The notes beneath the pieces were generated by a model. It saw only the letters and a program-made list of their open reading frames with translations. It did not search any database and was not told the DNA's origin. DNA of 49,342 nt from Paracoccaceae bacterium (GTDB taxonomy: Bacteria > Pseudomonadota > Alphaproteobacteria > Rhodobacterales > Rhodobacteraceae): the NCBI GenBank assembly GCA_902554885.1, contig CACDPV010000008.1, positions 1 to 49,342 of the forward strand, given 5' to 3'. A program made the position numbers and the translations under genes. Shown in pieces: positions 7,742 to 16,739 of this stretch. Position 1 is the stretch's first letter. Every line of letters starts with the position of its first letter.

Positions 7742-9063
7742 TGGATTTGTTTGAAAAAGACGCGAAAGACGCGGTGGATAATATTTCCCAAAAAAATATC
7801 CCCCTCGCAGAAAAACTTCGACCAAAGATTTTGGATGAAGTAATCGGACAAGACAAGATCCTTGCGTCTGATGGCCAACTGAAGTCAATGGTTAAAAGTG
7901 GCCAATTATCGTCAATAATCTTCTGGGGGCCACCTGGGGTTGGAAAAACCACTCTTGCTCGCGTAATCGCAAATGAAGTTAGTGCTCACTATGAGGAGAT
8001 AAGTGCTATTTTTTCAGGAGTTTCAGATCTAAAGAAATTACTGACTGCAGCAACTGTTAGGCATTCAAATGGCTCAAAAACAATCTTATTCGTAGATGAA
8101 ATTCATCGATTTAATAAATCCCAGCAGGATAGTTTTCTGCCATATATGGAAAATGGAACTATTATCCTTATCGGTGCAACAACTGAAAATCCATCTTTTG
8201 AATTGAATTCAGCGTTGTTATCGCGGTCTAATGTAATCATTCTAGAAAGACTTAACGCTGAAGACCTACGACAGATTTTTGATCGTGCTATAGGTTTTAT
8301 GGGTAATGCACCTATTTTTTCAGACGATGCAATTTCCCGACTAATCCATATGTCCAATGGCGATGGACGGGCGTTGATAAATCTGTTGGAGCAGGTTTTT
8401 TCCTGGAAAGATAACGGCACTGTTGATGAGCATGACCTAAAAGTCAAACTTTCGCAAAGAGCGGCGAATTATGATAAAAAAGGCGATGAGCATTATAATC
8501 TAATTTCTGCTCTGCACAAATCTGTTAGAGGGTCCGATCCAGACGCAGCTATTTATTGGTTGGCTAGAATGTTAGAGGGTGGTGAAGACCCGTCGTACAT
8601 CTGTAGGCGTCTAGTGAGGATAGCTGCAGAGGATATTGGTCTTGCGGACCTCCATGCATCATCGATATGTATCGAGGCCTGGCAGTCATTTGAGAGGCTT
8701 GGAAGCCCTGAAGGTGATTTGTCTTTGGCGCGAGCAGTTTGCTATCTCGCACTTGCTCCAAAATCAAACGCTGTTTATGAGGCATTCAGTACCGCTCGAC
8801 AATTAGCCAAAAAAACTGGGTCAATTCCGCCACCAAAACACATTCTTAACGCACCAACGGAACTGATGAAAAACAATGGCTATGGGGATGGATATATTTA
8901 TGACCATGAAAGTGAAAACGCGTTTTCTGGGCAAAACTTTTTTCCAGAGGAACTATCAGGAGAGGTCTTCTATAGTCCAGTTGAAAGAGGGTTTGAGCGT
9001 GAACTTAAAAAAAGGCTCACCTATTTCGAAAAACTTAGATCAAAACGTGATATAAATATGTGA
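7738..9063 (+). CDS. rarA: Replication-associated recombination ATPase RarA (MgsA family)
   Basis: 441 aa. This AAA+ clamp-loader-like ATPase acts at stalled replication forks and binds SSB. Walker A GPPGVGKTT is at about residues 64-72 and Walker B VDEIHRF at about 119-125, with sensor 1 (GATTENPSFELN) and the arginine-finger region ALLSRSNV. The C-terminal tetramerisation segment includes GSDPDAAIYWLARMLEGGED and RRLVRIAAEDIGLAD. Two adjacent ATGs (7738 and 7741) can start it; the first overlaps the protease stop. The pairing with a Do-like protease just after rplQ fits Rhodobacteraceae gene order as I recall it. Confidence 0.93.
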   Translation: MMDLFEKDAKDAVDNISQKNIPLAEKLRPKILDEVIGQDKILASDGQLKSMVKSGQLSSIIFWGPPGVGKTTLARVIANEVSAHYEEISAIFSGVSDLKKLLTAATVRHSNGSKTILFVDEIHRFNKSQQDSFLPYMENGTIILIGATTENPSFELNSALLSRSNVIILERLNAEDLRQIFDRAIGFMGNAPIFSDDAISRLIHMSNGDGRALINLLEQVFSWKDNGTVDEHDLKVKLSQRAANYDKKGDEHYNLISALHKSVRGSDPDAAIYWLARMLEGGEDPSYICRRLVRIAAEDIGLADLHASSICIEAWQSFERLGSPEGDLSLARAVCYLALAPKSNAVYEAFSTARQLAKKTGSIPPPKHILNAPTELMKNNGYGDGYIYDHESENAFSGQNFFPEELSGEVFYSPVERGFERELKKRLTYFEKLRSKRDINM

Positions 9064-9154
9064 TATTGACATTATTCCCTCTGAAACACACAAAGTCGTG
9101 CTCAATCTTGCCCTAATAGTCTGAGCGTCATTAAACTCGGTTAGGATAGTTTTT

Positions 9155-10186
9155 ATGAGTGCTAAAATATTAGAAGTTTCGGCATCCGATGACGATCAGC
9201 GGTTGGATCGATGGTTGAGGCGTAGTTTCCCGCAGCTTACTCAGGGTCGAATTGAGAAAATGTGTCGAAAGGGTGAGCTGAGAATAGATGGCAGTCGTTG
9301 TAAAGCCTCAAGCCGTTTAAAGGTCGGGCAAGCAGTAAGAATTCCACCGTTAACTAATTTAGAAGCAAGGCATCCAAAACTTAGTAAGCCGCTGAGTGCA
9401 GATGATGCTAAGGCAATAATGAATACGGTTATTTACCGCGATGATTATCTCATAGCATTAAATAAACCTCCAGGAATTGCCACTCAGGGAGGTAGTAAGC
9501 AAGTAAAGCATATAGATGGGCTAACTGAGGCATTAAAATTTGGAATGGATGAGAAACCAAGATTGGTGCACCGGTTGGATAAAGAAACTTCGGGCGTTTT
9601 GCTGTTGGCTCGAACTAGAAAGGTTGCTCAGCATTTGTCGAATGCTTTTCAGCAGAAGAAGACACGTAAAATTTACTGGGCTGCTGTAGCGGGTGTACCG
9701 GCCCCACGCTTAGGAACAATTAACTATGGACTAGTAAAGTCCACTGACAAAGATTTTGAAAAAATGCGATGTGTGCATCCGGGTGATGTAAAAAAGATAG
9801 ATGCAGCCAAGCATGCAGAAACTGACTATATGGTTTTGACACAACTTGCTAAACGCGGTTCGTGGTTGGCAATGGTTCCAGTAACAGGTCGAACACATCA
9901 ACTCAGGGCCCATATTGCTGAATTAGGTCATCCGATTATTGGTGATAAAAAATATGGGAGTATGAACCAGCAAAATTTAGGCGATGGATGGGGGGCTAAA
10001 CTTGGAGGTGAGCTCAGTGACGATTTACATCTTCATGCTCGTTATTTAAAACTAGAACACCCCATTACAAAAAAACCACTGGAATTAGTTGCTGATTTGC
10101 CCCCTCATATGGCACACACATGGGAAACATTTGAGTGGAGTAGTAAAGACTTCTCTAATGATCCATTTTTAGATTTCTTGGAATGA
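9155..10186 (+). CDS. rluC: RluA-family 23S rRNA pseudouridine synthase (RluC-type)
   Basis: 343 aa. It isomerises specific uridines in 23S rRNA. An N-terminal S4 RNA-binding domain (about 10-75; RLDRWLRRSFPQLTQGRIEK) precedes the catalytic domain. The active-site motif HRLDKETSG spans 139-147 with catalytic Asp142, and downstream are the family motifs TGRTHQLRAHIAELGHPIIGD and DLHLHARYL. RluC is preferred over RluD from the S4 type and this context; exact target uridines cannot be deduced. It is separated from rarA by 91 nt with no convincing promoter. Confidence 0.85.
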   Translation: MSAKILEVSASDDDQRLDRWLRRSFPQLTQGRIEKMCRKGELRIDGSRCKASSRLKVGQAVRIPPLTNLEARHPKLSKPLSADDAKAIMNTVIYRDDYLIALNKPPGIATQGGSKQVKHIDGLTEALKFGMDEKPRLVHRLDKETSGVLLLARTRKVAQHLSNAFQQKKTRKIYWAAVAGVPAPRLGTINYGLVKSTDKDFEKMRCVHPGDVKKIDAAKHAETDYMVLTQLAKRGSWLAMVPVTGRTHQLRAHIAELGHPIIGDKKYGSMNQQNLGDGWGAKLGGELSDDLHLHARYLKLEHPITKKPLELVADLPPHMAHTWETFEWSSKDFSNDPFLDFLE

Positions 10187-10241
10187 CTATGTGGGTCGTC
10201 ACGAGTATTTACAAATGCTTTGTCCTTAGATTGGAAATGTA

Positions 10242-10949
10242 ATGAGTGAATGGAAGATTAAGCGTACGTGGGAAACCGTTGAAGTGCAGCAAAATGAAGC
10301 TGGCTTTTTGCTGACGCTAGATGATAGACCAATCGTCACACCCGCTAAAAATCCTCTTTTGTTACCGTCTAATGCTTTAGCAACTAGGGTAGCAAATGAG
10401 TGGAAAGAGCAAGATAATGAAGTTATTCCTGCAAAAATGCCTTTTACTAGATTATCCAATTCAGCTTTAGACAAAGTCTCAGTACAATTTAAGGAAGTTG
10501 CAGACATTTTGTCTGAATTTGGTGAAACTGATCTGTTTTACTACAGAGCTTCTAGTCCGGCTGAGTTGGTTGAAAGGCAAAAGAATTCTTGGGATCCGTT
10601 TTTAGACTGGGTAAATAAGTCTATGAATGTGCGAATGAATGTATCTTCTGGTGTTATGTTCATAGATCAAGATGATGATGAAATGCATAAATTAAAAGCC
10701 CCAATTTTCAATATGACACCCTTTCAGCTCACTGGTTTTCATGAAATTGTTACAATTTCTGGCAGTTTGATAGGCGCCTATGCCTTCGTTGAAAAAGCAT
10801 TTACGGCTGATCAAGTGTGGTCCGCATCACGGATAGATGAAGAATGGCAGATAGAGCAATGGGGCAGTGATGAAGAAGCGATGACCACTTCTGAAAAAAA
10901 ACACCATGATTTCAAAATTGGGTGTGAATTCTTTCAATTATCCAGTTAA
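10242..10949 (+). CDS. ATP12-family F1-ATPase assembly chaperone
   Basis: 235 aa. ATP12 proteins bind free F1 alpha subunit during assembly of the ATP synthase catalytic hexamer and occur in mitochondria and alphaproteobacteria. Hallmarks are the N-terminal RTWETVEVQQNEAGFLLTLD, RPIVTPAKNPLLLPS, ANEWKEQ, MPFTRLSNSALD, DLFYYRA and the C-terminal DEEWQIEQWGSDEEA. It starts 55 nt after the pseudouridine synthase. In relatives I recall an extra HAD-phosphatase gene at this point; it is absent here, perhaps a sign of compaction. Confidence 0.9.
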   Translation: MSEWKIKRTWETVEVQQNEAGFLLTLDDRPIVTPAKNPLLLPSNALATRVANEWKEQDNEVIPAKMPFTRLSNSALDKVSVQFKEVADILSEFGETDLFYYRASSPAELVERQKNSWDPFLDWVNKSMNVRMNVSSGVMFIDQDDDEMHKLKAPIFNMTPFQLTGFHEIVTISGSLIGAYAFVEKAFTADQVWSASRIDEEWQIEQWGSDEEAMTTSEKKHHDFKIGCEFFQLSS

Positions 10950-11057
10950 AAGCACGCTTTTCCCCCAAAATGATAAAAAAAATTAAAAATTATGAATATA
11001 TTACCATTTGTGACCTTGACCTTTTAGGTCCACTTAGGACAAACTCCCCGCACTTGG

Positions 11058-11086
11058 TTGACAGGGTAATTGCAAGTTATGTTAAC
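11058..11086 (+). promoter_or_regulatory. Possible promoter of aapJ
   Basis: TTGACA (11058-11063) is a perfect -35 hexamer, but the sequence 17-18 nt downstream (GTTAACG) is a poor -10. It sits about 60-85 nt before the aapJ ATG, in a 193-nt gap that otherwise shows no gene. A sigma-54 arrangement was checked and does not fit. Low confidence. Confidence 0.3.
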
Positions 11087-11142
11087 GCCCCTGGTCAATG
11101 TTTTTAATGCCCTTATAAAGGGAAATTTAGGAAGAGGTAACA

Positions 11143-12159
11143 ATGAAAACTTCATTTATTCTTGGAGCAGTGACTGTAGCTGGTCTTACTGCTGGTGCTG
11201 CTTTCGCAGGCACACTCGATGATGTTAAAGCGCGTGGCAAATTGAATTGCGGCGTTTCAACTGGTGTTCCAGGTTTTGCAGAGCCTGATGCAAACGGTGT
11301 TTGGCAAGGCTTTGACGTAGCTGTATGTCGAGCAGTTGCGGCAGCAGTTCTTAACGATTCTGACGCTATCGAATTTGTTCCAACCACAGGTAAAACTCGT
11401 TTTACAGCGTTGGCTTCAGGTGAGATTGACATGTTGGCACGAAATACAACTTGGACTTTTAGCCGTGATGTTGATCTTAAGTTCGAATTCGTTGGTGTGA
11501 ACTATTACGATGGTCAGGGCTTTATGGCTAAAGCTGATCTTGGCGTAAGCTCAGCGACTGAGTTAGACGGCGCAACAGTTTGTATCCAAACTGGTACAAC
11601 AACTGAGCTAAACTTGGCTGACTTTTTCCGTTCTAACAACATGAGTTATGAAGCTGTACCGGTAGAAACAGGTTCAGAAGCTGTAACTAACTACCTAGCT
11701 GGTGCATGTGATGTTTTCACAACAGACAGATCAGCCCTTGCAGCAAGACGTGCAAACTTTGAAGTTCCAACAGATCACGTTGTACTACCAGAAATCGTAT
11801 CAAAAGAGCCTCTCGGTCCTCTAGTACGTCACGGTGACAACAACTGGGGCGACGTAGTCCGCTGGACATTGAACGCACTTATCACTGCAGAAGAACTAGG
11901 TGTTACTTCAGCAAATCTTGAAGAGATGTCAAAAGGTACCAACAACCCCGAAATGAACCGTTTACTTGGTTCAGAAGGAAATCTTGGTGAAATGCTTGGT
12001 CTTGACGCAGAGTGGGCGAAAAGAGCTATTGCTGTTTCAGGAAATTACGGTGAAATCTTCGAAAATAACATTGGTGCAGCTACAATCATTGGATTGGCTC
12101 GCGGTGTTAATGCGAAATGGACAGATGGTGGTCTTATTTACTCACCACCTTTCCGTTAA
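11143..12159 (+). CDS. aapJ: General L-amino-acid ABC importer, periplasmic binding protein
   Basis: 338 aa, family 3 solute-binding protein. The Sec signal peptide covers about residues 1-22, with cleavage likely after AFA. The mature start TLDDVKARGKLNCGVSTGVPGF and the core GFDVAVCRAVAAAVL, NTTWTFSRD and DRSALAARR match AapJ of rhizobia and Rhodobacteraceae. It captures many L-amino acids and delivers them to AapQM. AGGAAGAGG precedes ATG 11143. Codon choice looks more GC-ended and uniform than in neighbours, consistent with a highly expressed binding protein. A hairpin follows the stop by about 20 nt. Confidence 0.94.
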   Translation: MKTSFILGAVTVAGLTAGAAFAGTLDDVKARGKLNCGVSTGVPGFAEPDANGVWQGFDVAVCRAVAAAVLNDSDAIEFVPTTGKTRFTALASGEIDMLARNTTWTFSRDVDLKFEFVGVNYYDGQGFMAKADLGVSSATELDGATVCIQTGTTTELNLADFFRSNNMSYEAVPVETGSEAVTNYLAGACDVFTTDRSALAARRANFEVPTDHVVLPEIVSKEPLGPLVRHGDNNWGDVVRWTLNALITAEELGVTSANLEEMSKGTNNPEMNRLLGSEGNLGEMLGLDAEWAKRAIAVSGNYGEIFENNIGAATIIGLARGVNAKWTDGGLIYSPPFR

Positions 12160-12177
12160 TAGCTAAATTATTTACTG

Positions 12178-12202
12178 AAGGGCGCATTATTGCGCCCTTT
12201 TT
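12178..12202 (+). terminator. Attenuator-type terminator between aapJ and aapQ
   Basis: GGGCGCA (12180-12186) pairs with TGCGCCC (12191-12197) around TTAT, and two further A-T pairs plus the T-run 12198-12202 complete a terminator. As it sits between the binding-protein gene and its permease gene, it likely makes aapJ mRNA more abundant than the rest, a usual ABC-importer arrangement. Confidence 0.8.
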
Positions 12203-12270
12203 GTTGCGTAACTGCTTTAAAACGTTTAGCTTGCCTCAATTAATTTTGGCATATCCAGGTTTAGTTTTTT

Positions 12271-13485
12271 ATGAATACATCTGAGTTAGCGAGACGTGAC
12301 CAGTTTCAGTTTTCTATGCTGCTGAACGATAAGCGGTATCGATCATACACTTTCCAGTTTTTTGCTTTATTTCTTTTGATATGCGCAATGGCATATTTGG
12401 GAAAGAATTTACTCGAAAACTTAGCTGCTGCCGGTTTAAATATTTCTTATAGTTTTTTAGGTGAACCCGCTGGTTATGATATTAACCAACGGCTTATTGA
12501 ATACAACAGTCAGTCAACCCATTTAAGAGCATCGATCGTTGGGGTGCTTAATACTCTTTTGGTAGCATTTTTGGGCTGTATTGCTGCAACTTTTTTCGGT
12601 GTTACTGCTGGTATTCTAAGGTTATCAAACAACTGGATTGTTGCAAAACTGATGATGATTTATGTTGAAATCTTCAGAAATGTACCCGTTCTTATTTGGA
12701 TATTAATTATTCATTCTGTTTTTTTAGCTTTTTTGCCTCAGCCAAAAGCTTTCCGAGGAGAGAACCCGGAAGCAACTATGCTATGGGATGCTTTCGCGTT
12801 CACCGGTAGAGGATTTTATATACCTAAGCCTGTATTTAATGATGGTTCTTTTATTGTTGTCGTCACTTTTATACTATCAATAATAGGGGTTTTCGCATTT
12901 CGATACTATGCCCGACAAAAACTTTATTCAGAGGGCAAGCTATTAGAGACCCGCTGGACCAGCGTTGGAATATTTTTTATTCCGACACTCATAATCTTCT
13001 TTGCGCTAGGAAGCCCTATTGGCCTGGAATACCCAGAACTAAAGGGATTTAATTTTAAAGGTGGAATACACGCAAGAGGATCTTTAATTTCACTTTGGTT
13101 TGCGCTCTCAATCTACACGGGTGCTTTTATAGCGGAGGTTGTTAGAGCAGGTATTCAATCCGTAGATAAGGGCCAAAGTGAAGCGGCAGGTGCGCTTGGC
13201 ATGCGACCTAATTTTATAATGAACTTAGTTATTTTGCCTCAGGCACTTCGGGTTATCGTTCCACCGCTAATTTCCTTTTATCTAAATATTACTAAAAATA
13301 GTTCTTTGGCATTAGCTGTTGGCTATATGGATATAACGGGTACACTAGGTGGCATAACATTGAACCAGACTGGCCGCGCGATCGAGGCTGTACTTCTGTT
13401 AATGTTATTCTATTTAGTCATAAGTCTCAGCATATCTGCGATTATGAACGTTTATAATCGCAGCATTATGTTGAAGGAGCGCTAG
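12271..13485 (+). CDS. aapQ: General L-amino-acid ABC importer, permease AapQ
   Basis: 404 aa integral membrane protein of the HisMQ family. Long N-terminal extension with an early membrane span (FFALFLLICAMAYL), then the NISYSFLGEPAGYDI segment characteristic of AapQ and the C-terminal transport core with the EAA loop (KGQSEAAGALGMRP...ILPQALR at about 300-330) that docks the ATPase. It follows the aapJ attenuator by 68 nt and is followed by aapM after 2 nt, so the permease genes and ATPase form one unit. Confidence 0.93.
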   Translation: MNTSELARRDQFQFSMLLNDKRYRSYTFQFFALFLLICAMAYLGKNLLENLAAAGLNISYSFLGEPAGYDINQRLIEYNSQSTHLRASIVGVLNTLLVAFLGCIAATFFGVTAGILRLSNNWIVAKLMMIYVEIFRNVPVLIWILIIHSVFLAFLPQPKAFRGENPEATMLWDAFAFTGRGFYIPKPVFNDGSFIVVVTFILSIIGVFAFRYYARQKLYSEGKLLETRWTSVGIFFIPTLIIFFALGSPIGLEYPELKGFNFKGGIHARGSLISLWFALSIYTGAFIAEVVRAGIQSVDKGQSEAAGALGMRPNFIMNLVILPQALRVIVPPLISFYLNITKNSSLALAVGYMDITGTLGGITLNQTGRAIEAVLLLMLFYLVISLSISAIMNVYNRSIMLKER

Positions 13486-13487
13486 TT

Positions 13488-14771
13488 ATGTCTGAAAATA
13501 ATTCGTTTGTGCGTAAGGAAATGATTTCAGAACGTATTCCTCCCGCAGCTGACAGGGGCCTAGTTAAATGGGTTCGGGAAAATTTATTTTCATCTGCTTT
13601 TAACACAATTATGACGTTCATTTCACTATGGGTGATATACTCGATTATTGTTGCAGTCACTCCTTGGTTTTTGAATGGAGTTTGGGATGCTAAGACCGTT
13701 CGAGAATGCTACGACTTATTAGATGGTAAGAGTGGGGCATGTTTTGCTGTCTTAAAGGAAAGGTTCCCACAGCTCATTTATGGGTTTAAATACCCGTCAT
13801 CAGAATACTGGAGACCAAATTTAGCTACCGTATTACTCATTGTTGCTTTGGCTCCAATTTTGTTTAGGAGGCTTCCGCGTCAGCTTTTAATATTTACCGC
13901 AGTATATCCATTTCTGGCATTTTGGTTGATATGGGGAGGATCAATATTAACTTCAGTATCTGCATTTTTAGGATGTGCAATCGCTGTTATTTGTTATCGA
14001 AGGTTCTCTAGTCGATCATTTGCAATAGCAGTTTTGATTAGCCTCATCGCTGCTAATGTTTGGTGGATTATTGGTGGTTATATTGTTGACTTGAACGCAT
14101 CCTTTCTGTCATTGAAAGTTGTTGCTTCACGAGATATGGGCGGTTTTATGCTCAATCTCTTATTGGGTACAATCGCAGTTTGTCTATCTATTCCACTTGG
14201 AATTGCGCTGGCTCTGGGCCGCCAGTCAGGTATGCCTATAATTAAATGGATTTGTGTAGTTTTCATTGAGTTTATAAGAGGTGTACCGCTTATAACTCTT
14301 TTATTTGTTGCAAATGTTATTCTAGCATTTTTCTTTCCGCCCGACACCTCTATAGATCTTATATTGCGGGTATTGATTATGATGACCTTTTTCAATGCTG
14401 CGTATATTGCTGAGGTTGTTAGGGGCGGTCTGGCGGCACTTTCTAAAGGGCAATACGAGGCCGCAGATAGTATTGGCCTCGATTACACCCAATCGATGCG
14501 GTTTATAATACTTCCTCAAGCATTAAAGATTTCGATACCAGGTATTGTGAATGTTTCAGTTGGAATGCTTAAAGATACTACTCTGGTGTCAATTATATCT
14601 ATGTTTGACTTGGTTGGAATGATTAGGGGACCAATTTTGTCGTCGACGGACTGGAACGGTGTGTACTGGGAACTATTCGGAGCGGCCGCTGCAATCTTTT
14701 TTGTCGTATGTTTTAGTATATCGAAATATTCTCAATGGTTGGAACGGCAACTGGAAACTGGTAAACGGTAG
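13488..14771 (+). CDS. aapM: General L-amino-acid ABC importer, permease AapM
   Basis: 427 aa, the second HisMQ-type permease. The periplasmic insertion with CYDLLDGKSGACFAVLKERF and YGFKYPSSEYWRPN is an AapM feature. The EAA loop is KGQYEAADSIGLDY followed by ILPQALKIS near residues 320-345, and GIALALGRQSGMP and EFIRGVPLITLLFVA mark the core. It begins 2 nt after aapQ and ends 15 nt before aapP. Function: transmembrane pathway for L-amino acids with AapQ. Confidence 0.93.
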   Translation: MSENNSFVRKEMISERIPPAADRGLVKWVRENLFSSAFNTIMTFISLWVIYSIIVAVTPWFLNGVWDAKTVRECYDLLDGKSGACFAVLKERFPQLIYGFKYPSSEYWRPNLATVLLIVALAPILFRRLPRQLLIFTAVYPFLAFWLIWGGSILTSVSAFLGCAIAVICYRRFSSRSFAIAVLISLIAANVWWIIGGYIVDLNASFLSLKVVASRDMGGFMLNLLLGTIAVCLSIPLGIALALGRQSGMPIIKWICVVFIEFIRGVPLITLLFVANVILAFFFPPDTSIDLILRVLIMMTFFNAAYIAEVVRGGLAALSKGQYEAADSIGLDYTQSMRFIILPQALKISIPGIVNVSVGMLKDTTLVSIISMFDLVGMIRGPILSSTDWNGVYWELFGAAAAIFFVVCFSISKYSQWLERQLETGKR

Positions 14772-14786
14772 GAAAAGGATAGCTAC

Positions 14787-15554
14787 ATGGCTGAAAAGTT
14801 AAAACTTGAAGTTTCTGATGAAATTGCAATTAAAATTCAGAGCATGAATAAGTGGTTTGGCTCTTTTCATGTTTTGCGTGATATTGATCTAACCGTGAAT
14901 AGAGGTGAACGTATTGTTGTGTGCGGTCCCTCTGGTTCTGGAAAATCAACCCTCATTCGATGTATCAACGCTCTTGAGGAGCATCAGAGTGGTCAAATCA
15001 TTGTGGATGGTACCGAACTTACATCCGATATAAAAAATATTGATAGAATTAGATCTGAAGTGGGAATGTGCTTCCAACATTTTAATCTATTTCCCCATTT
15101 AAGTATTTTAGAAAACTGTACTTTAGCGCCTATTTGGGTAAGAAAAATTCCGAAAAAAGAAGCTGAGGAAACAGCAATGCACTTTTTAGAGAAAGTGAAG
15201 ATTCCGGAGCAAGCTGATAAGTATCCGGGGCAGTTGTCCGGTGGACAACAGCAGCGCGTTGCGATTGCACGATCACTTTGTATGAGACCTAGAATTATGC
15301 TTTTTGATGAGCCTACGTCTGCGCTTGATCCTGAGATGATTAAAGAAGTGCTTGATACGATGATTGAGCTGGCAGAAGACGGTATGACAATGATTTGTGT
15401 TACTCATGAGATGGGATTTGCCCGTCAGGTTGCTAACCGAGTTATTTTTATGGATGATGGACAGATCGTAGAGCAAAATGAGCCTGAGCAATTTTTTAAT
15501 AATCCTCAGTCAGATCGTACAAAATTATTTTTAAGTCAGATTCTAGGTCACTAA
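14787..15554 (+). CDS. aapP: General L-amino-acid ABC importer, ATPase AapP
   Basis: 255 aa. Walker [10 protein letters not shown] at 47-55, Q-loop [10 protein letters not shown], signature LSGGQQQR at about 150, Walker [13 protein letters not shown] and H-loop VTHEMGFA are all intact. Short and without a regulatory C-terminal domain, as for amino-acid importers of the HisP/GlnQ type. It closes the aap operon and converges on sixA, with a terminator in the 40-nt gap. Confidence 0.95.
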   Translation: MAEKLKLEVSDEIAIKIQSMNKWFGSFHVLRDIDLTVNRGERIVVCGPSGSGKSTLIRCINALEEHQSGQIIVDGTELTSDIKNIDRIRSEVGMCFQHFNLFPHLSILENCTLAPIWVRKIPKKEAEETAMHFLEKVKIPEQADKYPGQLSGGQQQRVAIARSLCMRPRIMLFDEPTSALDPEMIKEVLDTMIELAEDGMTMICVTHEMGFARQVANRVIFMDDGQIVEQNEPEQFFNNPQSDRTKLFLSQILGH

Positions 15555-15581
15555 GCTCCAGGTTTTATTCCGGGCTTTTTT
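15553..15581 (+). terminator. Terminator after aapP
   Basis: AAGCTC (15553-15558) pairs with GGGCTT (15572-15577) with one G-U, and inner GG/CC pairs extend it; a T-run ends at 15581. The stem is imperfect, with a small bulge. It lies between the convergent aap and sixA units, where a terminator is expected. Confidence 0.55.
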
Positions 15582-15594
15582 ATATTGAACTAGC

Positions 15595-16077
15595 TTATAA
15601 TTGCCCAGGCGTAATAAAATCGACGAATTTCGCACTGTCTGATTTTATATTGCTCCACTGGCCTACGTTGAAATCTATAACCAAAGTAGAGGCAGCTGGG
15701 AAATCTATAAAGTGTACGTACTTCTCATCATTTTGTATTAACTCATATGCCAATTCACTTATTCCTGGATTGTGGCCCAATAAAATTACCGTATTCGAAA
15801 GAAGCTGTTGAAGCATTGACTTCATATGGTTGGCGTCGGCTAAGTATAACGACTTTTCTAAGGTTGGTACGCACTCTAAAAGTAAGCCGTTAAAAGTTTC
15901 TCTGGTTCTTTTAGAAGTAGACAAGATAACTTCATCAGGTATATATTTTTTTTCTTTTAACCATAAACCAATTTTTTTTGCATCTCTAATACCCGAAGTA
16001 GTCAGTGGACGTTCATGGTCATCAATATTTATATGCCATCCAGCTTCAGCATGACGCATTAGTATTAGACGCTTCAT
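15595..16077 (-). CDS. sixA: Phosphohistidine phosphatase SixA-like
   Basis: 160 aa, a small histidine-phosphatase superfamily member. The catalytic RHG-type motif is LMRHAEAGW with nucleophile His9; the second conserved histidine lies in LLGHNPGISELAYEL. SixA in E. coli dephosphorylates a phosphohistidine carrier (nitrogen PTS); that role here is inferred. The start overlaps the stop of the upstream ferredoxin-like gene (ATGA at 16074-16077), implying coupled translation. It is the last gene of the long leftward block. Confidence 0.82.
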   Translation of the reverse strand: MKRLILMRHAEAGWHINIDDHERPLTTSGIRDAKKIGLWLKEKKYIPDEVILSTSKRTRETFNGLLLECVPTLEKSLYLADANHMKSMLQQLLSNTVILLGHNPGISELAYELIQNDEKYVHFIDFPAASTLVIDFNVGQWSNIKSDSAKFVDFITPGQL

Positions 16078-16739
16078 AGTTTTAAAAACGCTTTCATATG
16101 AAACTTTGTTTGATCTTCATATCTACCATTTTTTGGTGATAAAGGGCAGCTTATTCTAACGAGGCATCCTCGTTTAAAGCACGTATCTTGTCCAGTGCTA
16201 GCACCTAAATAAGACTTACAAGCATCGGTATCATATGAAGCTTGGTTCAATGCATCCGCTGGGCAAGCACTTAAGCATGGTTCATTGCATGCTTCGCATG
16301 GCGATTTCTCACTTGTCACCGGCAACTCAATTGACTCCTCCAATATCAACGCCCCTCGATATGAAATCATTAAACCGACGTCCTCATGTACAAGCAGTTT
16401 CAATGGTGAAACGAATGCATTTTTACTCAAGACTGCCCAAGTGTAAAAAGGTGCATAGGGTGGCCCATCTGAAGGATACACAGCTTTTGAATTAAAATCT
16501 GACGCTATTTCGCCAATAACGCGTTTTGACCATCTATCCATTGGGTCTGGAAGAGAATCTTTATACTCAGAGGAGTTTCTAAAATATTCCCAAAAGGAAG
16601 GTTCATTAGGTCCAATGAGTAATATTGTTTGACGTTCTTGCGTAAATCCTCCTCGCAAAATGAGGCCGTTTCTTTTTAATTTCTTATTAATAGAAGCGTA
16701 GGTTACTTGTTTCTGAAAGGTAGCCATATGCTCCACCAA
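16074..16739 (-). CDS. Ferredoxin-like iron-sulfur protein (QueG-like C-terminal cysteine pattern)
   Basis: 221 aa. Two cysteine groups suggest two iron-sulfur clusters: C148, C151, C155, C159 (CxxCxxxCxxxCP) and C174, C187, C192, C198. The N-terminal 140 residues have no recognisable cofactor motif. The overall layout resembles short uncharacterised ferredoxin-like proteins of Rhodobacterales and, loosely, the iron-sulfur half of epoxyqueuosine reductase, but it lacks the N-terminal cobalamin-binding part. The start may be ATG 16739 or ATG 16727; either overlaps the end of the upstream hydroxylase gene. Redox role inferred, substrate unknown. Confidence 0.7.
   Translation of the reverse strand: MVEHMATFQKQVTYASINKKLKRNGLILRGGFTQERQTILLIGPNEPSFWEYFRNSSEYKDSLPDPMDRWSKRVIGEIASDFNSKAVYPSDGPPYAPFYTWAVLSKNAFVSPLKLLVHEDVGLMISYRGALILEESIELPVTSEKSPCEACNEPCLSACPADALNQASYDTDACKSYLGASTGQDTCFKRGCLVRISCPLSPKNGRYEDQTKFHMKAFLKL

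Noticed and set aside
11050-11075. Sigma-54 promoter for aapJ
   Set aside because: The GG and GC doublets are 14 nt apart rather than the required 10.
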